NCBI GenBank assembly: GCA_018222665.1
Contig: JAAEZW010000146.1
Location: 1-5,474 of the forward strand
Direction of reading: 5' to 3'
Length of the DNA: 5,474 nucleotides
DNA from: Paracoccaceae bacterium
Lineage (GTDB): Bacteria; Pseudomonadota; Alphaproteobacteria; Rhodobacterales; Rhodobacteraceae
How positions within the stretch are numbered: position 1 is the stretch's first letter; every line of letters starts with the position of its first letter. Below the pieces are notes generated by a model. That model made no database searches and was not told where the DNA came from. It was given only the letters and a program-made list of their open reading frames with translations. This document shows positions 1-5,474 of this stretch, one piece after another. The translations under genes and the position numbers were made by a program.

Positions 1-1873
1 CGCGGTCTTCCATCAAACCAACGTTGTTGATGTCTGGAACCTTGGAACATCCGACTCCCTGATCAATCCAGCGCACAACATATCCCAAAATACCTTGGGC
101 GTTGTTTTCAACCTCGCGCATGATTTGCGCCTCGCTCCATTTTTTGAAGGCCGCCAATGGAATATCCAACACGGCATTCACATGCGCGCGGCGCCCACCT
201 GCTTTGATTTTATCCTGTACCGCGATCACGTCGATTTTGTGATAGTGCAAGGCATGCAATGTCGCGGCCGTTGGGCTGGGCACCCAGGCGCAGTTTGCGC
301 CAGATTTTGGATGCTCAATCTTTTGTTCAATCATTGCCGCCATGGCATCGGGCATCGCCCACATGCCCTTGCCGATTTGTGCGCGTCCCTGCAAACCACA
401 CTCCAGCCCGATATCAACATTCAAGTTTTCATAGGCACCGATCCATGCCTTGCGCTTGATGAAATCTTTGCGGCTAAAGGGGCCCGCCTCCATGCTTGTG
501 TGGATTTCATCCCCTGTGCGATCCAAAAAGCCCGTGTTGATAAAGGCAACGCGGGATTTTGCGGCGCGAATGCATTCTTTTAGGTTCACAGTCGTGCGGC
601 GTTCTTCGTCCATGATGCCGATTTTGACAGTGTTGCGTGGCAGGCCAAGAATGTCTTCGACATGATTAAAGATTTCATTGGTGAATGCGACTTCTTCGGG
701 GCCATGCATTTTTGGTTTAACCACATAGACAGAACCATGCGCGGAATTGCCTGTGTCGTTTTTCAGATCGTGCATCGCAATTGCGACTGACACCAATGCA
801 TCCAGCAATCCTTCAAAAATTTCGCCACCCTCGGCATCCAACACGGCGGGTGTTGTCATCAAATGACCCACGTTTCTGATCCACAGCACCGCGCGCCCCT
901 TTAGAGTCATGGTTGCATCACCATTTGGCAGCGTGAATTCGCGATCCTCGTTTAACACGCGCGTCATCTCAGTGCCGCCCTTCATAAAGGTTGATGTCAA
1001 ATCTCCCTTCATCAGACCCAGCCAATTTGAATAGGCCTCGACCTTATCTGCGGCGTCAACACAGGCGACAGAATCCTCTAGGTCCATAATCACAGACAGC
1101 GCACTTTCAATAACCACATCGGCCAAGCCCGCCTGATCACGTGCGCCAATGGCGTGTGCGCGATCAAAAATCAACTGAACGTGCAGGCCGTTGTTTTTCA
1201 ACAAAACTGAATCGGGGGCTTTGGCATTGCCTGTGTAGCCCACAAATTTTTCAGGCTGCGCCAATGGCATGTCGTCCACCAAAAGTTGACCATCATGCAC
1301 GTAATAGCGGCGCACATCCGCATGGCTTGCGCCCTGAACTGGGAAAGTTTCGTCCAAGAACACGCGAGAGCGTGCAACAACGCGGGCACCATGGCCGCGA
1401 TCATATCCACCTGCGGGTGGCGATGTGCCCATCGCGTCCGTGCCATAGAAACAATCATAAAGGCTGCCCCAACGCGCGTTAACAGCATTCAAGGCAAAGC
1501 GTGCGTTCGTGATCGGAACCACAAGCTGCGGCCCAGGTGTCAAGGCAATTTCAGGATCCACATTTACGGTATCAATCTGGAACGCATCACCTTCCTCAAC
1601 CAAATAACCGATGTCACGCAGGAACTGTTCATATTGCGCTGGTTTATGCTCTGATCCACGACGTTCGATGTGCCATGCATCGATCTGTGCTTGCAGATCA
1701 TCGCGCTTTTTCAGCAGTGCTGCGTTCTTCGGACCCAATTTCGCGACGATCTCGGCCAAACCCGACCAAAACGTGCTTGGCTCCACACCCGTCCTCGGAA
1801 GCGCCTGTGTTTCGATAAAATGTTGAAGTTCGACAGCGACGTTCAAACCGCTAAGTTCGATGCGTTCGGACAT
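1..1873 (-). CDS. glcB: Malate synthase G, C-terminus cut by window edge
   Basis: Cytoplasmic enzyme that condenses glyoxylate with acetyl-CoA to give malate, in the glyoxylate bypass and glycolate use. The frame is open from the ATG at 1873 to the window edge: 624 residues of a family usually about 710-725 long, so roughly 90-100 C-terminal residues are missing. Family signatures are seen in order: [15 protein letters not shown] (about 263-277), [17 protein letters not shown] (326-342) with catalytic Arg333, [17 protein letters not shown] (386-402), [11 protein letters not shown] (417-427) with Mg-binding Glu423, [11 protein letters not shown] (446-456) with Mg-binding Asp451, and [17 protein letters not shown] at the edge, where Asp623 matches the catalytic base (Asp631 in E. 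coli, Asp633 in M. tuberculosis). Residue roles are family knowledge; matching was by eye. The start is fixed by a GGGAG ribosome site six bases upstream; the ATG five bases further upstream is in another frame and soon hits a stop. The gene lies 89 bases after the DUF2256 gene but has its own promoter. No frameshift or missing key residue is seen. Confidence 0.97.
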   Translation of the reverse strand, partial: MSERIELSGLNVAVELQHFIETQALPRTGVEPSTFWSGLAEIVAKLGPKNAALLKKRDDLQAQIDAWHIERRGSEHKPAQYEQFLRDIGYLVEEGDAFQIDTVNVDPEIALTPGPQLVVPITNARFALNAVNARWGSLYDCFYGTDAMGTSPPAGGYDRGHGARVVARSRVFLDETFPVQGASHADVRRYYVHDGQLLVDDMPLAQPEKFVGYTGNAKAPDSVLLKNNGLHVQLIFDRAHAIGARDQAGLADVVIESALSVIMDLEDSVACVDAADKVEAYSNWLGLMKGDLTSTFMKGGTEMTRVLNEDREFTLPNGDATMTLKGRAVLWIRNVGHLMTTPAVLDAEGGEIFEGLLDALVSVAIAMHDLKNDTGNSAHGSVYVVKPKMHGPEEVAFTNEIFNHVEDILGLPRNTVKIGIMDEERRTTVNLKECIRAAKSRVAFINTGFLDRTGDEIHTSMEAGPFSRKDFIKRKAWIGAYENLNVDIGLECGLQGRAQIGKGMWAMPDAMAAMIEQKIEHPKSGANCAWVPSPTAATLHALHYHKIDVIAVQDKIKAGGRRAHVNAVLDIPLAAFKKWSEAQIMREVENNAQGILGYVVRWIDQGVGCSKVPDINNVGLMEDR

Positions 1874-1879
1874 GACATG

Positions 1880-1884
1880 CTCCC
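1880..1884 (-). promoter_or_regulatory. Ribosome binding site of glcB
   Basis: GGGAG on the minus strand, six bases before the ATG at 1873-1871. It decides between two overlapping ATG codons: the ATG at 1878-1876 sits only one base from this site and its frame closes after eleven codons, so the ATG at 1873 is the real start. Confidence 0.75.
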
Positions 1885-1907
1885 AAAAATTAAGGTTGTT
1901 TACAGTC

Positions 1908-1936
1908 TATATAGAACCGAAGTTTCCCATCAGCAA
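1908..1936 (-). promoter_or_regulatory. Candidate sigma70 promoter of glcB
   Basis: On the minus strand, TTGCTG (1936-1931, four of six matches to TTGACA) and TATATA (1913-1908, five of six matches to TATAAT) are separated by exactly 17 bases. Transcription would begin near 1901, giving a leader of about 28 bases before the glcB ATG. The promoter fills most of the gap between the DUF2256 stop and glcB, so glcB probably has its own transcript even though the genes upstream point the same way. Inferred from sequence alone. Confidence 0.6.
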
Positions 1937-1940
1937 CAGG

Positions 1941-1963
1941 ATTGGTAAGCTTTACTAACCAAT
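1941..1963. promoter_or_regulatory. Palindrome ATTGGT-N11-ACCAAT, candidate operator for glcB
   Basis: A six-base perfect inverted repeat, ATTGGT (1941-1946) and ACCAAT (1958-1963), with an 11-base spacer. It begins four bases upstream of the proposed glcB -35 element, centred near -51 relative to the predicted start of transcription, which is a usual place for an activator site. The layout fits the T-N11-A pattern of LysR-type regulators. The half-sites also resemble TTGGT/ACCAA half-sites of FadR/GntR-type regulators such as GlcC and PdhR, but those normally have a spacer of only about three bases. The right arm overlaps the stop codon of the DUF2256 gene. It is unlikely to be a terminator because no T-run follows it on the minus strand. 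No regulator gene is in the window, so the assignment is tentative. Confidence 0.4.
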
Positions 1964-2145
1964 TACCCTGAAACTTCTTCAGTTTTTTCATGAAACCGAC
2001 TGGCATTTTTCTGCGACCTGCATTTTTGCGAGCAAAATCGAACCTCATCCCAGGTTTTTTCCCACTTTTTGCGCCATGTGAACGGCAAGCCACATGTGGC
2101 GCATAGTTTCGTTGGTAAATCAGATTTTTTCCGCATTTTGGCCAT
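1963..2145 (-). CDS. DUF2256 family small zinc-ribbon-like protein
   Basis: A 60-residue protein recognised as DUF2256 (COG4338) from the run [19 protein letters not shown] (residues 10-28), followed by W32 and [10 protein letters not shown] (37-46). Four cysteines, C15-x2-C18 and C38-x3-C42, look like one zinc site. Between them is a basic, Trp-rich stretch (W24, R25, K26, K27, W28, W32) that could contact nucleic acid or a partner protein; this is inference. The family has no established function but is often seen beside photolyase/cryptochrome genes, as here. Its ATG shares one base with the TGA of the photolyase gene (TGATG on the minus strand), implying translational coupling. A weak GGGAT site lies ten bases upstream, inside the photolyase gene. 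A second ATG at codon 4 is a possible alternative start. No terminator is seen after the TAA. A longer open frame overlapping 1890-2093 on the same strand is a shadow of this gene. Confidence 0.88.
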   Translation of the reverse strand: MAKMRKKSDLPTKLCATCGLPFTWRKKWEKTWDEVRFCSQKCRSQKNASRFHEKTEEVSG

Positions 2146-3668
2146 CAGAAATTAAATCCCAATTGTGCTTGATCTACGGTCTTTTTTGGCGTGGTCCTGC
2201 GCCTGCGGGTTGGTGTTTTTCGGCTTGCATGCTTTTCGATCACTTTTGCGGTTTCCGCTTTGGTGGTACGATCTTTACGAACTGCCCAAATCCGATCACG
2301 GGCCGCGCGCGCGCTGGCTTCGAAATCGACGACACGGGCGGGATAGGTTTTGCCAAGGGGGTTTTTCGCATTCTCCCATTTCCAAGGTTCATGTAAAAAG
2401 GCATCGGGCACATCCCGCAGCTCTGGGCACCACCGACGCACAAAGGCGCCGTTTGGATCATGCTCAACCGCCTGCTTCATCGGGTTATAGATGCGAATGC
2501 TATTCATCCCTGTGATCCCCGACTGCATTTGAACCTGCGACCAATGAATGCCTGGTTCATAATCCGTAAACAAGCGACCCAAACGTGTCCCCGCCGCGCG
2601 CCAATCGAGCCACAGATTATAAGCGGCAACAGACATCACCATGGCCCGCATGCGGAAATTTAACCACCCCGTCGCCTGTAGAGACCGCATGCAAGCATCG
2701 AGAAACGGCAGGCCTGTTTCCCCCTTTTCCCATGCAGATAAGAGCATTTCATTTCCGTCAAGAGGACGCAAATTGTCATAGGCGCGATGCATGGCAACCT
2801 GATCCAAATCGGGTTGATCCTCAAGCTTTTGGATAAAATGATCACGCCACGCAAGACGCGATTGAAAGGACGCATATCCCTTTTTTGCAGCTGTCGAGAA
2901 ACTCTTGGAACGCAGTGCGGACAATTGTGCAACCTCTCGAATGCTCATCACCCCCAGCGCCAAATGCGGCGATATCCGCGAACATGCATGGGGCGCCGTC
3001 ACGGGCGAGGACATGGCCCAGCGATAGGTCTTGATACCATTTCCCCAAAATTTATCCAATGACGACAGCGCCGCCCTGCGCCCGCCATGCTGGCGCAATG
3101 TGCAGCGATCGGCTTCACCAGAAATATCCGCCCAATCTGGAATATGTTCGACGTCAATGTCGATGGGTTTCAGCGCCTTTGGGGTTTTCAGGCGCACCCC
3201 ATCCACAAACCGATCCCGTGCACGTGCCCAGTGATCGCGCGTATCCAACCGACGTACAACACCAGACTGGGGAAGTTCGGTGAAATTAATTGCGTTTTCA
3301 CGGCACCATGCCTGAACCCGCAGATCGCGCTGAAACGTCCAGGTCGTTCCAGTTTCCTCATGCGCGACCAGATGTTTGACGTCAAAAGTGGTCGCGAGTT
3401 CGCTTAACACTTTACGCACTGCGTCCAAGCGCACGACCAAGGGCATGCCCAATGCGCCAAGCTGCGCACGAAGATCAAAAAGACATTCTTTGGTAAATTC
3501 CCATTGACGACCGCTACAATCTGATTGCATCCATAAAGCAGGCTCAACCACATAAAGTGGGAGTATTGGATACCCAAACTGCGCCGCATGGCAAAGGGCT
3601 GGGTGATCCTCAATGCGTAAGTCGCGTTTGAACCAAAGAATTGTTATCTGTTCTTTTTGTGCCGACAC
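2145..3668 (-). CDS. Cryptochrome/photolyase family FAD protein, non-canonical type
   Basis: A 507-residue blue-light flavoprotein, full length for the family (about 450-520). The N-terminal alpha/beta antenna domain opens with [16 protein letters not shown] (10-25). The helical FAD domain shows [17 protein letters not shown] (230-246), [16 protein letters not shown] (268-283), [15 protein letters not shown] (316-330), [10 protein letters not shown] (334-343), [20 protein letters not shown] (354-373), [10 protein letters not shown] (375-384), [10 protein letters not shown] (390-399) and [11 protein letters not shown]...HEPWKW (411-431). A basic tail follows (465-507, including RRRR at 488-491) and ends in QLGFNF. 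The scaffold is sound, but several residues that are fixed in E. coli PhrB differ (see findings), so repair of cyclobutane dimers should not be assumed; automated annotation would probably say phrB. The start is GTG at 3668: an in-frame TAG lies three codons upstream, the next Met is residue 47 (inside the antenna domain), and an AGGA lies 11 bases upstream. It heads a unit with the DUF2256 gene and is divergent from pepN. Confidence 0.93.
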   Translation of the reverse strand: MSAQKEQITILWFKRDLRIEDHPALCHAAQFGYPILPLYVVEPALWMQSDCSGRQWEFTKECLFDLRAQLGALGMPLVVRLDAVRKVLSELATTFDVKHLVAHEETGTTWTFQRDLRVQAWCRENAINFTELPQSGVVRRLDTRDHWARARDRFVDGVRLKTPKALKPIDIDVEHIPDWADISGEADRCTLRQHGGRRAALSSLDKFWGNGIKTYRWAMSSPVTAPHACSRISPHLALGVMSIREVAQLSALRSKSFSTAAKKGYASFQSRLAWRDHFIQKLEDQPDLDQVAMHRAYDNLRPLDGNEMLLSAWEKGETGLPFLDACMRSLQATGWLNFRMRAMVMSVAAYNLWLDWRAAGTRLGRLFTDYEPGIHWSQVQMQSGITGMNSIRIYNPMKQAVEHDPNGAFVRRWCPELRDVPDAFLHEPWKWENAKNPLGKTYPARVVDFEASARAARDRIWAVRKDRTTKAETAKVIEKHASRKTPTRRRRTTPKKTVDQAQLGFNF

Positions 3669-3688
3669 TGACGCCTAGTTCCTACATT

Positions 3689-3701
3689 TTGCACATTGCA
3701 A
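3689..3701. repeat. Inverted repeat TTGCA-CAT-TGCAA, possible operator
   Basis: A perfect five-base inverted repeat with a three-base spacer (TTGCA at 3689-3693, TGCAA at 3697-3701), lying in the spacer of the proposed photolyase promoter and within the likely upstream region of pepN. The position would let one DNA-binding protein act on both genes. It is too short to be a terminator and could be chance; no regulator is assigned. Confidence 0.3.
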
Positions 3702-3745
3702 CCGTCAATTTCCGAGCTAGGGTCTATGTTTAAAAAGACAAGTTC

Positions 3746-3751
3746 GAAGGA
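3746..3751 (+). promoter_or_regulatory. Ribosome binding site of pepN
   Basis: GAAGGA nine bases before the ATG at 3761. A second AGGA at 3754-3757 is only three bases from the ATG, too close for normal use, so the first copy is taken as the functional site. Confidence 0.65.
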
Positions 3752-3760
3752 CCAGGACGT

Positions 3761-5474
3761 ATGGCAAAAGACATCGATCAAACGATCTACCTAAAAGATT
3801 ACACACCGCCTGCGTATTTGATCGACAAAACCGAGCTGGTTTTTCATTTGGACCCAACCAAGACACGGGTCGTTTCGCGCATTGCGTTTCGCCCAAACCC
3901 CGATGCAAAAACAAATCAGTTTATATTAGACGGGGCAGAGATGAAGTTGGTCTGGGCCAAGATTAACGGTGCCCCCGTATCGCCCAATATCTCAGATACA
4001 TATTTGGACTGTGTTGTTCCCAATGCCCCATTCATCTGGGAAGCAGAGGTTGAAATAAACCCCAGCGCAAACACCGCACTTGAGGGCCTTTATATGTCCA
4101 ACGGCATGTATTGCACACAGTGCGAGGCCGAGGGGTTTCGCAAGATCACCTATTATCCTGACCGCCCCGATGTTTTGGCAAAATTTGATGTGCGCATTCA
4201 CGGCGATCATCCCGTCCTTTTGTCAAATGGCAACTTGATTTCATCAGAAACAGGCAGTGCCGAATGGCACGATCCATGGCCCAAACCCGCCTATCTGTTC
4301 GCGCTTGTCGCAGGCGAGCTGTTTAATCACCAAGATCGCTTCACCACCCAATCGGGACGTGATGTGGAACTTAACATTTGGGTCCGTGACGGTGATCAGG
4401 ACAAATGTGAATTCGGCATGCAAGCGCTAAAGGCGTCGATGGACTGGGATGAACGTGTCTATGGGCGCGAATACGACTTGGACGTTTTTAACATTGTGGC
4501 CGTTGATGATTTCAATATGGGAGCGATGGAAAACAAGGGACTGAATATTTTCAACAGCACCTACATTTTGGCCAACAATGACATTACCACAGACACAAAT
4601 TTCGAATTGATCGAAGCGGTCATCGCGCATGAATATTTTCACAACTGGACGGGCAATCGCATCACCTGCCGCGATTGGTTTCAACTGTGCCTGAAAGAAG
4701 GGCTAACGGTATTTCGGGATTCGCAATTCACCGCCGATATGCGCAGTGCGCCTGTGAAACGCATTGGGGATGCGTTTCTGATGCGGTCACGACAGTTCCG
4801 CGAAGATGCAGGGCCCCTTGCCCATCCTGTACGGCCCGAAAGTTTTGTTGAGATCAACAATTTTTACACGCTGACCGTCTATGAAAAGGGCGCTGAATTA
4901 ATCCGCATGTTAAAAACGCTGGTGGGGGACGCGGCGTATTACAAGTCGGTAGAGCGCTATTTTGATCAACATGACGGACAGGCGGCAACCATCGAAGATT
5001 GGCTTGCCGCGTTTGAGGACACAACAGGCCGCGATCTAAGTCAGTTCAAACTGTGGTATCAACAGGCAGGCACACCGCAGGTTAAGGTCAGCGAAACCTT
5101 TGAAAACGGGTGCTTTGAATTAACGTTTGAACAGTCCACGGCCCCCACACCGGGTCAACCTGAAAAACCAAACTTTGTCATTCCGCTTGCTGTTGGTTTG
5201 TTGGATCAATCGGGGGCGGAAATTCAACCGACGCAAATTTTTGAATTGACCGAAAAATCGCAAACCCTGCGGTTTGATGGTTTGACGGATCGGCCAATCC
5301 CGTCAATCTTGCGCGAATTTTCCGCACCTGTTCTTATTGATCATGCGGTTGATCGGGATCGGTTATCGTTTTTAATGTCGAATGACACAGATCCCTATTC
5401 TAAATGGGATGCGGCGCAAACCTTGATGATGGACGTTACATTGTCAATGTTGACCGATGACGCAGCCGTTGACG
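3761..5474 (+). CDS. pepN: Aminopeptidase N (M1 family zinc metallopeptidase), C-terminus cut
   Basis: Cytoplasmic aminopeptidase that removes N-terminal residues from peptides late in protein breakdown. The frame is open from the ATG at 3761 to the window edge: 571 residues of a family of about 850-870, so nearly 300 residues are missing. It opens with QTIYLKDYTPPAYLID (residues 7-22), typical of proteobacterial PepN. Visible active-site elements are CTQCEAEGF (118-126) with substrate-pocket Gln120 and Glu122, the MGAMENKG exopeptidase motif (253-260) with Glu257 binding the free amino group, the zinc motif HEYFH (290-294) with catalytic Glu291, the third zinc ligand Glu313 in LKEG, and Tyr374 in TVYEKGAE, which stabilises the transition state. 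All the zinc-site positions sit seven below E. coli numbering (297, 301, 320, 381), so the fold is intact. By that offset, the beta-barrel, thermolysin-like and small beta domains are complete and only the start of the helical C-terminal domain is present. It is divergent from the photolyase gene with no clear functional link to it. Confidence 0.97.
   Translation, partial: MAKDIDQTIYLKDYTPPAYLIDKTELVFHLDPTKTRVVSRIAFRPNPDAKTNQFILDGAEMKLVWAKINGAPVSPNISDTYLDCVVPNAPFIWEAEVEINPSANTALEGLYMSNGMYCTQCEAEGFRKITYYPDRPDVLAKFDVRIHGDHPVLLSNGNLISSETGSAEWHDPWPKPAYLFALVAGELFNHQDRFTTQSGRDVELNIWVRDGDQDKCEFGMQALKASMDWDERVYGREYDLDVFNIVAVDDFNMGAMENKGLNIFNSTYILANNDITTDTNFELIEAVIAHEYFHNWTGNRITCRDWFQLCLKEGLTVFRDSQFTADMRSAPVKRIGDAFLMRSRQFREDAGPLAHPVRPESFVEINNFYTLTVYEKGAELIRMLKTLVGDAAYYKSVERYFDQHDGQAATIEDWLAAFEDTTGRDLSQFKLWYQQAGTPQVKVSETFENGCFELTFEQSTAPTPGQPEKPNFVIPLAVGLLDQSGAEIQPTQIFELTEKSQTLRFDGLTDRPIPSILREFSAPVLIDHAVDRDRLSFLMSNDTDPYSKWDAAQTLMMDVTLSMLTDDAAVD

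Larger units (their letters stand above)
3669..3760. promoter_or_regulatory. Divergent control region between photolyase gene and pepN
   Basis: These 92 bases must hold the promoters of both divergent genes, but neither is strong. For the photolyase gene (minus strand), TTGACG at 3708-3703 is a fair -35 element, followed at 18 bases by a poor -10 (TAGGAA, 3684-3679) that overlaps its ribosome site. For pepN (plus strand), TATGTT at 3725-3730 could be a -10 with no good -35 at the right distance; TTGCAA (3696-3701) with TAGGGT (3718-3723) is a weak alternative. I saw no convincing ECF sigma-factor promoter, although photolyase genes in Rhodobacter are known members of the RpoE response. A short palindrome sits in the middle. 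Confidence 0.5.

Noticed and set aside
95..583. A 162-codon open frame on the plus strand
   Set aside because: It is antisense to the well-supported malate synthase G gene and its translation is Cys/His-rich without any family resemblance, as expected for a shadow frame.
1876..1878. Upstream ATG as the glcB start
   Set aside because: It is out of frame with the malate synthase protein, meets a stop after eleven codons, and is too close to the ribosome site.
1941..1963. Palindrome as a rho-independent terminator for the photolyase unit
   Set aside because: The stem is only six bases and AT-rich, the loop is 11 bases, it overlaps the stop codon, and no T-run follows on the minus strand. An operator role fits better.
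1890..2093. A 67-codon minus-strand frame overlapping the DUF2256 gene
   Set aside because: It reads the same DNA in a shifted frame. The DUF2256 frame has the conserved cysteines and the coupled start; this one has no recognisable motif.
3992..4684. Minus-strand open frames opposite pepN (3992-4210 and 4427-4684)
   Set aside because: They are antisense to the part of pepN containing the GAMEN and HExxH motifs, have no ribosome site of note and no family resemblance.
5337..5365. Cluster of GATC words near the right end
   Set aside because: They fall in Asp/Ile codons of pepN (LIDHAVDRDRL) and are explained by the protein sequence; there is no origin-like context.

Overview
The window looks like chromosomal DNA from an alphaproteobacterium, most likely a marine Rhodobacteraceae (roseobacter-like) organism. 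The basis is protein style: the malate synthase G, the PepN N-terminus and the photolyase/DUF2256 pair all read like that group, and base composition is moderate by eye. The genus is not determinable from this sequence. Gene density is high: four protein genes with only two short non-coding gaps of about 90 bases each. There are no RNA genes, insertion sequences or CRISPR repeats.

Layout: (1) positions 1-1873, minus strand: malate synthase G (glcB), complete at its N-terminus and running off the left edge just after the catalytic Asp. (2) 1874-1962: a compact control region with a good sigma70-type promoter for glcB and, directly upstream of it, an imperfect palindrome of the form ATTGGT-N11-ACCAAT that overlaps the stop codon of the preceding gene. 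(3) 1963-2145, minus: a 60-residue DUF2256 zinc-ribbon-like protein. (4) 2145-3668, minus: a 507-residue cryptochrome/photolyase family flavoprotein whose TGA stop overlaps the DUF2256 start by one base (TGATG), so the two are almost certainly co-translated. (5) 3669-3760: a divergent intergenic region carrying a small perfect inverted repeat, TTGCA-CAT-TGCAA. (6) 3761-5474, plus: M1-family aminopeptidase N (pepN), running off the right edge at about two thirds of its length.

The housekeeping genes at the flanks (glyoxylate/acetyl-CoA metabolism and peptide turnover) have no evident functional tie to each other. The most interesting part is the photolyase-DUF2256 unit. By position-matched comparison with E. 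coli PhrB (from memory), the flavoprotein retains the FAD-domain scaffold but differs at residues that contact the cyclobutane dimer, at the residue facing flavin N5, and at two of the three electron-transfer tryptophans. It also has a long basic C-terminal tail ending in a sequence resembling a beta-clamp-binding peptide. Together with the coupled zinc-ribbon protein, this suggests a little-studied light-dependent repair or signalling module rather than a textbook CPD photolyase.
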